Shown: positions 10,808-20,443 of the stretch, in pieces
How positions within the stretch are numbered: position 1 is the stretch's first letter
How the letters are laid out: every line of letters starts with the position of its first letter
Assembly (NCBI RefSeq): GCF_003053845.1
Contig: NZ_QAYG01000004.1
Coordinates: forward strand, 248,001-312,000
From: Breoghania corrubedonensis
GTDB lineage: Bacteria; Pseudomonadota; Alphaproteobacteria; Rhizobiales; Stappiaceae
DNA: 64,000 bases
Direction: 5' to 3'
The notes under the pieces: generated by a model
Seen by the model: the letters and a program-made list of their open reading frames with translations, nothing else
Databases searched by the model: none
Told to the model about the DNA's origin: nothing
Made by a program: the position numbers and the translations under genes

Positions 10808-11755
10808 ATGCTGTCCTACATTCTACGCCGGCTCGCAATCGCGATCCCGACCCTGATCCTCGTCTCGATGTTCATCTTCACGCTGCAGAAAATCCTGCCC
10901 GGCGATCCGGCGCTTGCGCTGGCCGGCGAGGAACGCGACGCCGCGGCTCTGGAGTTCATCCGCGAGAAGTACAAGCTCAACGATCCGATCTACGAGCAAT
11001 ATCTCGCCTGGGCCGGCGGGGCGCTGAAGGGCGATCTGGGCATTTCGCTGCGCACCAACCAGCCCGTGACGGAACTGATCGGCCAGAAGCTGCCGGTGAC
11101 CATTCAGCTCGCCGTCATGGCCATCATCATCGCGTTCATCATCGGCATTCCGATGGGCGTGTTGTCCGCTGTCAAAAAGGGAACGGTGTTCGACTACATC
11201 GCCAATATCGTCGCGTTGTCAGGGCTTTCCATTCCAAACTTCTGGCTCGGCATCATGCTGATCCTGCTGGTGTCGGTGAACCTCGGCTGGCTGCCGGCTT
11301 CCGGCTACGTGTCGCCGTTCATCGATCCGCTGCGCTCGCTCGAAACCATGATCATGCCTGCCTTCGTCCTCGGCACGGCACTTGCCGCAACATTGATGCG
11401 CCACACGCGCTCCGCCATGCTGGGTGTCCTGCGGGCCGACTACGTGCGCACCGCCCGTTCCAAGGGGCTGGGCGAAACCGTGGTCGTCATCAAGCACGCC
11501 TTCCGCAATGCACTACTGCCGATCGTCACCATGACCGCCCTGCTGTTCGGCGAGCTGCTCGCAGGTGCGGTGCTGACGGAGCAGATCTTCACCATTCCCG
11601 GTTTCGGCAAGCTTATCGTCGATGCCGTCTTCACCCGTGATTATGCCGTCGTTCAGGGCGTGGTGCTGTGCACCGCCGTCGGCTACCTCCTCATCAACCT
11701 CGTCGCCGACATCGTCTACTTCCTGCTTAACCCGCGCATGAGGAGCGTGCTGTGA
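10808..11755 (+). CDS. Peptide ABC transporter permease (DppB/OppB type)
   Basis: A 315-residue membrane protein with six predicted transmembrane helices. It starts MLSYILRRLAIAIPTLI and carries the EAA-loop consensus VRTARSKGLGETVVVIKHAFRN that docks to the ATPase (only partly conserved Arg/Lys pattern quoted). The C-terminal block ending YFLLNPRMRS is typical of DppB. A 130-base gap separates it from the binding protein; its stop overlaps the next gene start by four bases (GTGA). Confidence 0.92.
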   Translation: MLSYILRRLAIAIPTLILVSMFIFTLQKILPGDPALALAGEERDAAALEFIREKYKLNDPIYEQYLAWAGGALKGDLGISLRTNQPVTELIGQKLPVTIQLAVMAIIIAFIIGIPMGVLSAVKKGTVFDYIANIVALSGLSIPNFWLGIMLILLVSVNLGWLPASGYVSPFIDPLRSLETMIMPAFVLGTALAATLMRHTRSAMLGVLRADYVRTARSKGLGETVVVIKHAFRNALLPIVTMTALLFGELLAGAVLTEQIFTIPGFGKLIVDAVFTRDYAVVQGVVLCTAVGYLLINLVADIVYFLLNPRMRSVL

Positions 11756-12630
11756 CCGACGTGCTCGATAATGAGGCAAACGATCTCCTGCCCGCACGCT
11801 CCGGCAATCGCGCCTGGAAAAAGCTGAAGCACAACCGCAGCGCCCTTCTGGGCCTGATCCTGGTCAGCTTCTTCATCGTCGCCGCGCTTGCCGCGCCGAT
11901 CCTGCCGATCGCAGATCCTGCGGCGACGAGCTGGAGCGCCATCCGCAAGGCGCCGTCCGCCGCCCACTGGCTAGGGACCGACGAGATCGGCCGCGATATC
12001 CTCTCGCGCATGATCTGGGGGGCGCGGGCGTCCCTCATGGCCGGTGTCGTCTCCGTCATCGTCGCAACGATCATCGGCGTGCCGCTAGGTCTCCTGTCAG
12101 GCTATTTCGGCGGCTGGATCGACCAGGTGATCTCGCGCATCACCGATGCGCTGCTGGCCACCCCCTTCCTCATCCTCGCCATCGCTCTCGCCGCCTTCCT
12201 CGGGCCCAACCTCACCAACGCGATGATCGCCATCGGATTGTCGGCCATGCCGAAGTTCGTGCGCCTGACCCGCGGACAGGTGCTGAGCGTCAAGACAGAG
12301 GACTATGTGGAGGGCGCGCGCGCCGTGGGGCTCGCCGACTTCTCGATCATCTCACGCTACATCCTGCCGAATGTCTTCGCGCCCGTGCTGGTTCAGGCGA
12401 CGCTGACGGTTGCCACCGCCATCATTGCGGAAGCGAGCCTCTCGTTCCTCGGCCTCGGCCAGCAGCCGCCGGACCCGAGTTGGGGATCGATGCTGAACGT
12501 CGCCAAGAACTTCCTGACCCAGGCACCATGGATGGCCTGGTGGCCGGGAGCCGCGATCTTTCTCGTCGTGCTCGGGTTCAACCTTCTCGGCGACGGTCTG
12601 CGCGACGCGCTCGACCCGCGCGAAGGCTGA
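11752..12630 (+). CDS. Peptide ABC transporter permease (DppC/OppC type)
   Basis: A 292-residue permease with GTG start, coupled to the preceding gene. It shows the N-terminal OppC block (WKKLKHNRSALLGLILV), the GTDEIGRDILSRMIWGAR motif and the EAA loop VEGARAVGLADFSIISRYILP region. The end GDGLRDALDPR is typical of DppC. It forms the heterodimeric channel with the 10808-11755 product. Confidence 0.92.
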   Translation: MTDVLDNEANDLLPARSGNRAWKKLKHNRSALLGLILVSFFIVAALAAPILPIADPAATSWSAIRKAPSAAHWLGTDEIGRDILSRMIWGARASLMAGVVSVIVATIIGVPLGLLSGYFGGWIDQVISRITDALLATPFLILAIALAAFLGPNLTNAMIAIGLSAMPKFVRLTRGQVLSVKTEDYVEGARAVGLADFSIISRYILPNVFAPVLVQATLTVATAIIAEASLSFLGLGQQPPDPSWGSMLNVAKNFLTQAPWMAWWPGAAIFLVVLGFNLLGDGLRDALDPREG

Positions 12631-12666
12631 TCTTTCCGATACCCGCATTCCATTCAGAGGGAATCC

Positions 12667-14454
12667 ATGTCCAGTTTCACCACCCGGCCCGAGATAAGGG
12701 GCACTTTCGGCGTCGTCGCCTCGACGCACTGGATCGCATCGGCGGTCGGCATGAGCATCCTGGAAAAGGGGGGAAATGCCTTTGACGCCGCGGTCGCGAC
12801 CGGCCTGGTGCTCAATGTCGTCGAGCCGCATCTGAACGGTCCCGGTGGCGATCTCCCCGTCGTCTTCTACAGCGCCAGCACCGACAAGGTGGAGGTTCTG
12901 TGTGCCCAGGGGCCCGCCCCTGCGGGTGCAACGATCGAGCATTATCGCGGCGTGGGACTGGACGTCATCCCCGGCGACGGGCTGCTCGCCACGGTCATCC
13001 CCGGCGCGTTCGACGGCTGGATGCTGATGGCCCGCGACCACGGTTCGCTGCCGCTGCGCGACCTCCTGGAACCGGCGATCTACTATGCTGAACAAGGCCA
13101 TCCGACGCTCGCCCGCGTCAGTGCCACGATCAAGGGACTGGACGATTTCTTCCGTACCGAATGGCCGACCTCGCACGCGACCTGGCTGCCGGGCGGCTCC
13201 GCGCCTGAAGCCGACGAGCTCTTCCGCAATCCCGTGCTCGCGCAGACATGGACCCGTCTCCTCGACGAAGCGGAGACCAGAACCGGACGCGAGGCGCAGA
13301 TCGAGGCCGCCCGGGACATCTTCTACCGCGGTTTCGTCGCCGAGGAGATCGACACCTTCGTGCGCTCAACCGAAGTCATGGACGGCAGCGGCAGCCGCCA
13401 CAAGGGCGTCCTGACTGCCGACGACATGGCCAACTGGCAGGCGAGCTACGAGGCGCCGCTTACCTACGACTATCACGGCTGGACGGTCGCCAAGACCGGC
13501 CCGTGGGGACAGGGCCCGGTGCTCTTGCAGTCGCTGGCGCTCCTCAAGGGGTTCGATCTCGCAAGCCTCGATCCCGCCGGCGCCGAGTTCGTCCACTTCG
13601 TGACCGAAGCCATGAAGCTCGCCTATGCCGACCGCGAGGTCTATTACGGCGACCCGGCCTTCACCGAGGTCCCGATGGATCAGCTTCTGTCAGATGCCTA
13701 CAACGACGAACGCCGCAAGCTGATCACCGACACGGCGTCGTTCGATCTGCGACCGGGAATCCTGCCGGGCTACGAGGCGCAGGCCAGGACGACCATGGCC
13801 GTCATCGACAGCGCTGGCATCACCACGACCGGCATCTACGAGCCGACCATGGCGCATCTGTCGGAAAAGCGCGGCGACACGGTGCATATCGACATCATCG
13901 ACCGCTGGGGCAACATGGTCTCGGCAACGCCGTCGGGCGGCTGGCTGCAGTCCTCGCCGACGATCCCGAGCCTCGGCTTCTGCCTCAACTCGCGCGCCCA
14001 GATGTTCTGGCTGACGCCCGGCCTGCCGACATCGCTTGCGCCCGGCAAGCGGCCACGCACGACGCTCACCCCCAGCATTGCGTCCTTCGAGGGCCGGCCG
14101 ACGCTCGCCTTCGGCACGCCCGGCGGCGACCAGCAGGACCAGTGGCAGCTCTCGCTCTTCCTGCGTCTCGTCAATCACGGGCTGAACCTTCAGCAGTCGA
14201 TCGACATGCCGCTCTTCCACACGACCCACTTCCCCGGGTCCTTCCACCCGCGCCAGCGCCAGCCGGGCCACATCATGGTCGAAAACAACTTCGGCGACGA
14301 CGTCATCGCCGCCCTGCGTGCAAAGGGACATTCGGTGGAAGAGGCCGGCACCTGGACAGTCGGCCGCCTGACCGCCGCCAAGCGCGAGCCCAACGGCCTT
14401 CTCAAGGCCGGAGCGACGCCGCGCCTGATGCAGGCCTACGCGATCGGCCGCTGA
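12667..14454 (+). CDS. Gamma-glutamyltransferase-family Ntn hydrolase
   Basis: A 595-residue protein of the Ggt/YwrD family. The large-subunit region has the gamma-glutamyl site block (GGNAFDAAVATGLVLNVVEPHLNG). The predicted self-cleavage Thr is in RGDTVHIDIIDRWGNMVS (~res 400), where the new N-terminal Thr starts the small subunit, followed by TPSGGWLQSS. No clear signal peptide is seen, so it is likely cytoplasmic and would act after uptake by the transporter encoded just before. Shine-Dalgarno AGAGGGA lies ahead of the ATG. Substrate (glutathione, gamma-glutamyl dipeptides or an acylase substrate) is not determinable from sequence. Confidence 0.88.
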   Translation: MSSFTTRPEIRGTFGVVASTHWIASAVGMSILEKGGNAFDAAVATGLVLNVVEPHLNGPGGDLPVVFYSASTDKVEVLCAQGPAPAGATIEHYRGVGLDVIPGDGLLATVIPGAFDGWMLMARDHGSLPLRDLLEPAIYYAEQGHPTLARVSATIKGLDDFFRTEWPTSHATWLPGGSAPEADELFRNPVLAQTWTRLLDEAETRTGREAQIEAARDIFYRGFVAEEIDTFVRSTEVMDGSGSRHKGVLTADDMANWQASYEAPLTYDYHGWTVAKTGPWGQGPVLLQSLALLKGFDLASLDPAGAEFVHFVTEAMKLAYADREVYYGDPAFTEVPMDQLLSDAYNDERRKLITDTASFDLRPGILPGYEAQARTTMAVIDSAGITTTGIYEPTMAHLSEKRGDTVHIDIIDRWGNMVSATPSGGWLQSSPTIPSLGFCLNSRAQMFWLTPGLPTSLAPGKRPRTTLTPSIASFEGRPTLAFGTPGGDQQDQWQLSLFLRLVNHGLNLQQSIDMPLFHTTHFPGSFHPRQRQPGHIMVENNFGDDVIAALRAKGHSVEEAGTWTVGRLTAAKREPNGLLKAGATPRLMQAYAIGR

Positions 14455-14467
14455 AGGCTCGCAGATG

Positions 14468-14500
14468 AGCCCTGCGGGAACGGTTGTTTCCGCAGGGAGC
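14468..14500. terminator. Hairpin between convergent genes
   Basis: CCCTGCGGGAA and TTTCCGCAGGG form a strong stem between the convergent ggt-like and lacI-like genes. There is no long T run on either side, so it would be a weak or bidirectional terminator. Confidence 0.5.
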
Positions 14501-14560
14501 TCGCGCAGGGACATTCGCCGTCTGCGGCCCATGCTGTCGTCTTGCCAAGACTTGCTCCGC

Positions 14561-15631
14561 TCAGGCGGAGGCGCGCAGGATCAGGTCGCCGCGCAGGAGC
14601 GTTCGCTGCGGCGTCTCGGGGGTGGTGTCGTCCAGAAGCGCAATGAGCTTCTGCATGGCGATGCGCGCGATGCCCTCGTAGTTCTGCGCCACGGTGGTCA
14701 GCGGCGGACAGGTGTAGCGCGCAAGCGGATGATCGTCGTGACCGGCGATGCGGATGTCCGCGGCACCCGTATGCCCGACGCGCAAGCCCGCCTCCCACGC
14801 CGCCAGCAACGCCCCGAACGCCAGTCGGTCATTGGCGCAAAGGACGGTGCCGGGCACATTGCCCGATGCGATCGTTTTCGCCATCACCGCATGGCCGAAA
14901 CGCTCGAAGTCCCATGTCTTTTCGTCCGGTACCGCGAGAAGGACCGGCTCGGCCCCCACCTTCTGCATGCCTGCCGCATAGGCCCGGCGCCGCGCGGCTG
15001 CGTTGCGGTTGATTTCCGGCATGCCGAGAAACGCCGGCGGCGGGCCGGACCGGCTCAGGTACTCGACGATCAGATTGAAGCTCTGCGCATTGTCGGTGCC
15101 GACAAAGGGCGCTTCGTGATCGGGGCGGCTGTCCACGTAGACGAGCGGAATGCGCGATTCCAGCCGCGTCAGCTCTGCGTTCGTCTCGTCCGCGCCAAGC
15201 GGGACGACGATGGCCCCGGCGACGTTCAGCGACTGCAGGCGGCCGATCGCCTCGGTCTCGATTTCCCGCTGGCCGTTGGACGACAGCACGAAGGCAAAAT
15301 ACCCCGCATGCGCCGCGATGCTCTCGATGCAGCGCGTCAGCTCCATGTAGAACGGATCGGTCGTGTTGGGGATGATGACGCCGAGAACGCGGGTCCGGCT
15401 GCGCTTGAGGTTGGAGGCGAGCAGGTTCGGACGAAAGCCCGACTGCTCCACCGCAGCCTCGATCCGTGCGCGCGTCTTGGCGCGCACGGAAACGGGATCG
15501 TTGAAGAATTTCGAGACAGTGGGACGGGACAGGCCGACGAAGGCGGCAAAGTCCTCCATCGTTCGGATTTCGGCAGGCTTTTCCTCGCGATCATCGATCG
15601 CGTCGTCGCTGTCCAATCGTCCCAAGATCAC
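14561..15631 (-). CDS. LacI-family transcriptional regulator
   Basis: A 356-residue repressor. The helix-turn-helix and hinge lie after an unusual ~20-residue N-terminal extension: MEDFAAFVGLSRPTVSKFFN, then RIEAAVEQSGFRPNLLAS. The periplasmic-binding-like sensor domain follows, with GVIIPNTTDPFY and the closing LILRAS. GTG start with AGGGA five bases upstream; it begins immediately after the stop of the GatZ/KbaZ-like gene, so it is the last gene of the sugar operon. It probably represses that operon through the palindrome at 21421. Confidence 0.9.
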   Translation of the reverse strand: MILGRLDSDDAIDDREEKPAEIRTMEDFAAFVGLSRPTVSKFFNDPVSVRAKTRARIEAAVEQSGFRPNLLASNLKRSRTRVLGVIIPNTTDPFYMELTRCIESIAAHAGYFAFVLSSNGQREIETEAIGRLQSLNVAGAIVVPLGADETNAELTRLESRIPLVYVDSRPDHEAPFVGTDNAQSFNLIVEYLSRSGPPPAFLGMPEINRNAAARRRAYAAGMQKVGAEPVLLAVPDEKTWDFERFGHAVMAKTIASGNVPGTVLCANDRLAFGALLAAWEAGLRVGHTGAADIRIAGHDDHPLARYTCPPLTTVAQNYEGIARIAMQKLIALLDDTTPETPQRTLLRGDLILRASA

Positions 15632-16915
15632 TCAATCCCTGCTGGCAAAAATATAGTCCTGCATCAGATCCTCGACCGCAGCCAGAGCGAGATCCTCCGC
15701 CTTGGGCGCCAGTCGTCCCGCACGCACATCTTCATAGCGCGCGCCGAGATAGGCGCCGATGAGCGGCTCGGGGATTTCGACGCCCGCGAGAAGATCGAAA
15801 AGCGCCTTCTCCCCCGCCCGCGCCTCGGCGACCGGCCAGTAATAGCGGATGCGGTCGGAATAGGAGAAATGCCGCATCATGGCGCGCTCTGTGTCGTCGC
15901 CCTCATAATAGCGGTCCCAGTTCGCGGGTGCGGCAAGCATCACCTCTTCCATGGTTTCGCGCAGGGTCTTGTCGCGCTTGCCCGGAAAGAGTTCCTCGGC
16001 GATGAGATCCAGACCATAGAGGGACTCACGCCAGCGGAAGGTCAGCCCCGGACCGACCTTCAGGATCGCAAACCCGTCGCGCACCAGCGCGCGCAGGTTG
16101 TCGCGGGTCTGGTAGTCGGTGGAATGCGCCTCGAAGACGATGCCCGGCATGTCGGAAAGCGCCGCGCTCAGGTCCTGCGCCTTGGCGCTGACATAGTCGA
16201 CCACATTGTGGTTGCCGTACTCGACGCCCGGCTGCACCACCAGACCGACCACCCGCGAAAACGCATCGCCGAGCCCGCGCTCGAGGAAGGCGGCCTTCGT
16301 GACCGCATGGGTCGTCTTCGCCGCGGCGGGCGTGGTGAGTTCCAGCTCGCCGATCTCCTCCATCGCACCGCCAGGGATCGGAACCTCCGTGCCGATGATG
16401 TAGACGGGTGCGGGAAAGTCACCGCCCGGCAGATTGGCTTCCGCGACCTCGGCAAGACGCGCGGCTCGTACGGCCGTCTCCTTGTCGTCAAGCGCCACAG
16501 GTTCTCCCTTGCAGCCCATGGAGCAGTCGAGGTGCAGCTTGGTGAAACCGGCCGCCGCGAAAGCCGCGATCATCACCTCGGCCTTGGCCATGGCCTCTTG
16601 CGCCGGCAGAGCTTTCCACGGGTTCGGCCCGAGATGGTCGCCGCCGAGGATCAGGCGTTCGCGGGGAAAGCCTTCCTTGTCTGCGAGGGCAAACGCGAAA
16701 TCGCGGTAGTCGGCCGGCGTCATGCCGGTATAGCCGCCATCCTGGTTGACCTGGTTGCAGGTCGCCTCGATCAGCAGCGGCAGACCGGTCGGCGCGGTCG
16801 CGCGCATGGCGGCAACCAGCACCTGCGGATGCGCGGTACAGATCGACGGGATGCCCGACGCGCCGGCGCGTCCGCGCCAGTCGGAAATGTCGTGGAGAAT
16901 GTTCGTCGGCATCAT
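15632..16915 (-). CDS. GatZ/KbaZ-like protein (tagatose-bisphosphate aldolase accessory subunit family)
   Basis: A 427-residue TIM-barrel protein. Blocks typical of the family are IPSICTAHPQVLVAAM, IEATCNQVNQDGGYTGM, LGGDHLGPNPW and LHLDCSMGCKGEP. E. coli GatZ/KbaZ support the class II tagatose-1,6-bisphosphate aldolase; distant members act as ketose epimerases. No catalytic GatY/KbaY partner is visible here, so an independent epimerase-like role is possible. It overlaps no neighbour but starts directly after the kinase stop with a GAGG ribosome site. Confidence 0.88.
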   Translation of the reverse strand: MMPTNILHDISDWRGRAGASGIPSICTAHPQVLVAAMRATAPTGLPLLIEATCNQVNQDGGYTGMTPADYRDFAFALADKEGFPRERLILGGDHLGPNPWKALPAQEAMAKAEVMIAAFAAAGFTKLHLDCSMGCKGEPVALDDKETAVRAARLAEVAEANLPGGDFPAPVYIIGTEVPIPGGAMEEIGELELTTPAAAKTTHAVTKAAFLERGLGDAFSRVVGLVVQPGVEYGNHNVVDYVSAKAQDLSAALSDMPGIVFEAHSTDYQTRDNLRALVRDGFAILKVGPGLTFRWRESLYGLDLIAEELFPGKRDKTLRETMEEVMLAAPANWDRYYEGDDTERAMMRHFSYSDRIRYYWPVAEARAGEKALFDLLAGVEIPEPLIGAYLGARYEDVRAGRLAPKAEDLALAAVEDLMQDYIFASRD

Positions 16916-17866
16916 CTACCTCGTACGGTCTTTCATGAATTGATCGAGTTCGGCGCGGGTCGCGGTCCCCTCCATCGGCCCGACCCTCGTCACCGCGTGC
17001 GCCCCTGCGGCATTGGCATAGGCGAGCGCCTCCTCTACCGGATGTCCCATGAGCCACATCCCGACAAAGGCACCACCGAAACAGTCGCCCGCCCCCGTCG
17101 GGTCGATCTCCTCCACCGCGAGCGGCGCCACATCGGTGCGTCCGGCGGCGCAAAAATGCGAGGCTCCCTTCGCCCCGCGCTTCAGGACGATTTCGGGAAT
17201 GCCCCGCGCCAGCAGGTCCTTCACGGCCCCGGCCTCGTCCTGCGCCTCGGTGAACAGGAAGATCTCGTCGCCCGAGGGCAGAAACACGTCCGTCTGCGCC
17301 AGAATCTCTCCAAGAGCGGAGCGCAGGCCCGGTGTGTCCAGAATCTCCGGCCGCAGGTTCGGGTCGAAGGAGAGCGTGCCCCCCTGCCCCTTGATCCGGA
17401 CGATCGCGGCCTTGATGAGGTGCGACAGGCCCGGCGCGCTCAAGGCCGTGCCCATCACATGAATATGCGAGCAGCGCTCGATCACCGCTTCGGCCTCGCG
17501 CGTCAGCTCAAGCTGGCCGCAGGCGCTGTGCGCGATGTTGAAGACGAAGGCGCGCGACCCGTCCCCGCGGTAGCGCACGAAGGCGGATCCGGTCGGAGCC
17601 CCGTCATCCGCGACCGCGATGCCGGAAATGTCCACCCCGTCGGCCGCAAGCCGATCGAGGTTGACCTTGCCGAAATCGTCGGCGCCGACGCGCGAGATGA
17701 TCGCCGCCTCCGCCCCGATACGCGCGGCCTGATCGACAAAGATCGCGGGCGCGCCGGAGGGGAAAGGCCCGATCAGCGGTTGCGCCGCGCGAAACCCGTC
17801 CCCCTTCGTCGTCGCGACGATCTCGACGAGGACTTCGCCGATGGTGAGAAGCCGCTTGTCTGTCAT
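16916..17866 (-). CDS. PfkB-family sugar kinase
   Basis: A 316-residue ribokinase-fold kinase. The C-terminal PfkB signature is DPTGAGDCFGGAFV, with the catalytic Asp in GAGD. The N-terminal GEVLVEIVAT and ISRVGADDFGKVNLDRL blocks are also typical. Placed between the sugar permease and GatZ/KbaZ-like genes, it probably phosphorylates a ketose such as tagatose or fructose derivatives after import. Sugar identity is inferred from context only. Confidence 0.9.
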   Translation of the reverse strand: MTDKRLLTIGEVLVEIVATTKGDGFRAAQPLIGPFPSGAPAIFVDQAARIGAEAAIISRVGADDFGKVNLDRLAADGVDISGIAVADDGAPTGSAFVRYRGDGSRAFVFNIAHSACGQLELTREAEAVIERCSHIHVMGTALSAPGLSHLIKAAIVRIKGQGGTLSFDPNLRPEILDTPGLRSALGEILAQTDVFLPSGDEIFLFTEAQDEAGAVKDLLARGIPEIVLKRGAKGASHFCAAGRTDVAPLAVEEIDPTGAGDCFGGAFVGMWLMGHPVEEALAYANAAGAHAVTRVGPMEGTATRAELDQFMKDRTR

Positions 17867-17869
17867 CGT

Positions 17870-18844
17870 TCAGACCTTCCGCCGCTTCGAGCGCACGTCG
17901 AGCCAGACGGCCAGGAGGATGACGAGCCCCTTGACAATCAGCTGATAGAAATAGGGAACGGAAAGCATGTTCATGCCGTTGTTGAGCGCGCCGATGATCA
18001 GCGCGCCGATCAGCGTTCCGATCATCGAGCCGGTGCCGCCGGAAAGCGACGTGCCGCCCAGAACGGCGGCGGCGATGGCGTCGAGCTCATAGCTCATGCC
18101 GGCGTTCGTCTGCGCCGAATAGAGGCGCGAGGACAGCAGGATGCCGGAGATCGAGGCCATCAGGCCGGAGATCATGAAGATCAGGATCTTCATCCGGTCG
18201 ACCTTGATGCCGGAATAGAGCGCCGCCTCGCGGTTGCCGCCGGTCAGATAGGTCTTGCGGCCGAAGGTGGTCTTGGACAGCAGGATGTGGTTGGCGATGA
18301 ACAGCCCGATCACGATCCAGATGATGATCGGCACGCCGATGAAGCTCTTCGCGCCGATGGCGGTCCAGGTCGGATCCATGATCATCGCCGGGGCGCCGTT
18401 GGTCGGCAGGCTCACCATGCCACGGAAGATGCTCATGGTGGCCACGGTGACGATGAACGACGGTAACAACAGCTTGGCCGTCAGCACCCCGTTCAGCGCT
18501 CCCATCAGGATGCCGGAGACGAGCGTGAGCATGAGCGCTGGAACGAAGCCCCAGCCCAGACCGATGACCTGCGCGCCGACCATGCCGGCGACCGCGATGA
18601 TGGAGCCGACGGACAGATCGATCTCCCCCAGCAGGATCACCCAGGTCATGCCGAAGGCGGCGATGGCGATCACCGCGACCTGCTGCAGGATGTTCATCAG
18701 GTTCGCCACCGACATGAAGCGCGGATTGGCGAGCGAGAAGATGACGCACAGCACGACGAGCGCGAGGAAGATGCCGCCATACTGGCGCATCATGGTCTTG
18801 AGGGTGGCCATGGGATCGGCCTTGTAGACGGTTGTCTCGGTCAT
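17870..18844 (-). CDS. Sugar ABC transporter permease (RbsC type)
   Basis: A 324-residue permease with 8-10 predicted transmembrane helices. The family block VILLGEIDLSVGSIIAVAGM and the later GGTSLSGGTGSMIGTLIGAL are diagnostic of ribose/xylose-type permeases. The start overlaps the stop of the ATPase gene by four bases (ATGA). Works with the 18841-20367 ATPase and 20444-21334 binding protein. Confidence 0.93.
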   Translation of the reverse strand: MTETTVYKADPMATLKTMMRQYGGIFLALVVLCVIFSLANPRFMSVANLMNILQQVAVIAIAAFGMTWVILLGEIDLSVGSIIAVAGMVGAQVIGLGWGFVPALMLTLVSGILMGALNGVLTAKLLLPSFIVTVATMSIFRGMVSLPTNGAPAMIMDPTWTAIGAKSFIGVPIIIWIVIGLFIANHILLSKTTFGRKTYLTGGNREAALYSGIKVDRMKILIFMISGLMASISGILLSSRLYSAQTNAGMSYELDAIAAAVLGGTSLSGGTGSMIGTLIGALIIGALNNGMNMLSVPYFYQLIVKGLVILLAVWLDVRSKRRKV

Positions 18845-20367
18845 TTGTTCTGTCCCGTAGCAAAGCTCATGACGCGTTCCGGCGTCAGGTCGGCGCGCGG
18901 CGCGATTGCCTGCAGGTGCTTTCTGGACATGATCGCCACACGGCTCGACATTCCCAGCACCTCGGGCAGTTCCGAGGAAACCATGATGATCGCCGTGCCT
19001 TCTGCCGCCAGTTGCCGGATGATGCGATAGATCTCGAACTTGGCTCCGACATCGACGCCGCGCGTCGGCTCATCGAGGATCAGGACCCGCGGACGGGTCA
19101 TCAGCCATTTGGCCAGCACGACCTTCTGCTGGTTACCGCCCGACAAGGTGCCGGCGATCGTCTCGATGGATGCGGTGCGCACGCCAAGCCGCGTGCTTTC
19201 TTCCTCCGCGCGCTGCCTCTCGCGATGCCGGCTCAGGAAGCCGCCGGAGGAAACGCCGCCGAGGGCAGCCATCGTGATGTTGTTGCGCAACGAATGAGCC
19301 AGCACGAGGCCCTCTTCCTTGCGATTCTCGGTCACGAAGCCGATGCCATGGCGGATGGCTTCGGATGGATCTTTCAGGTCCACCTCCTTGCCGTCGAGCC
19401 GGATCGTGCCTTCGTACCAGCGCATGCCGAACAGCGCCTTCATGACATCGGAGCGCCCTGCGCCGACCAGACCGAAGAATCCGAGGATTTCACCGGGCCT
19501 GACCGAAAAGCTCACATCAACGAAGGCGCGCCCGCTGGAAAGGTGCTCCACTTCCAGCACCGGCGCCACGTCGTCTCCCGGCTCCTCGCCGATGCGTGGC
19601 GGGTAGATCTCGTTCATCTGGCGACCGACCATCAGGGCGATCAGCGCGTCGATTGAGGTCTCGTTCTTTTCCAGCGTCGCGACATACGCGCCGTCGCGCA
19701 TCACCGTGATGTCGTCAGACAACCGCATGATCTCTTCCATGCGGTGGGAGATGTAGATCACCGCCTTGCCCGCCTCGGTCAGCCGGCCGATGATCTTGAA
19801 CAGGATCTCGGCTTCCGCGTCCGACAGCGACGATGTGGGCTCATCGAGGATCACGATCTGGGCATCGTGGCTGAGCCCCTTGGCGATCTCCACGAGCTGG
19901 CGCTGGGCGATGGAGAGATCGCCGACACGGGCGCGCACATCGATGGGCAGGCCGAGCTCGCGCACCAGCGTCTCCGCCCGCTCGATCAGCTTGCGATCCG
20001 ATATGAAGCCGAACCGGTTCGGCTCGCGGTTCGCAAGAATGTTCTCGGCAACGGTGAGCGTGTTCACGAGGCTCAGCTCCTGAAACACGATCGCCAGACC
20101 ATGTTTTGCGGCCTCTTGCGGCGACTTCGGCGCAAAGGGTGTGCCATCGAGAAGGATCGTGCCTTCGGTGGCGGGTTGCACGCCGGCGAGAATCTTCATC
20201 AGCGTGGACTTGCCCGCGCCATTCTCGCCAAGCAGCGTGTGAACCCGCCCCCGTCGCACATCAAGTTGCATTTGCTTGATGGCCACGATCGGTCCGAATG
20301 TCTTCTTCACATCGCGCAGCGACAGAACGATGTCGTCCGGGGTCTCGGTCACTCCGGGCACCCTCAC
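18841..20367 (-). CDS. Sugar ABC transporter ATPase with two nucleotide-binding domains (RbsA type)
   Basis: A ~508-residue tandem ATPase. The first domain has Walker A LLGENGAGKST and Walker B IVILDEPTSSL. The second has the degenerate Walker A typical of this family (GLVGAGRSDVMKALFG) and signature LSGGNQQKVVLAKWL with ILDEPTRGVD. The start is uncertain: GTG at 20367 gives a sensible N-terminus but the GGAGGG ribosome site lies ~20 bases upstream. It follows the binding-protein gene in the operon. Confidence 0.92.
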   Translation of the reverse strand: MRVPGVTETPDDIVLSLRDVKKTFGPIVAIKQMQLDVRRGRVHTLLGENGAGKSTLMKILAGVQPATEGTILLDGTPFAPKSPQEAAKHGLAIVFQELSLVNTLTVAENILANREPNRFGFISDRKLIERAETLVRELGLPIDVRARVGDLSIAQRQLVEIAKGLSHDAQIVILDEPTSSLSDAEAEILFKIIGRLTEAGKAVIYISHRMEEIMRLSDDITVMRDGAYVATLEKNETSIDALIALMVGRQMNEIYPPRIGEEPGDDVAPVLEVEHLSSGRAFVDVSFSVRPGEILGFFGLVGAGRSDVMKALFGMRWYEGTIRLDGKEVDLKDPSEAIRHGIGFVTENRKEEGLVLAHSLRNNITMAALGGVSSGGFLSRHRERQRAEEESTRLGVRTASIETIAGTLSGGNQQKVVLAKWLMTRPRVLILDEPTRGVDVGAKFEIYRIIRQLAAEGTAIIMVSSELPEVLGMSSRVAIMSRKHLQAIAPRADLTPERVMSFATGQNK

Positions 20368-20443
20368 ATTGATCTGATATGAAAAGCCCTCCGCCACCGG
20401 ATACGCTAACCCGGCGCGGAGGGCAGAATTTGGAGCAGCGGAC

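Noticed and set aside
14465-18466. Very long open frame (over 1,300 codons) on the plus strand
   Set aside because: It is antisense to four well-supported minus-strand genes and translates to low-complexity Arg/Asp/His-rich sequence; an artefact of GC-rich codon use.
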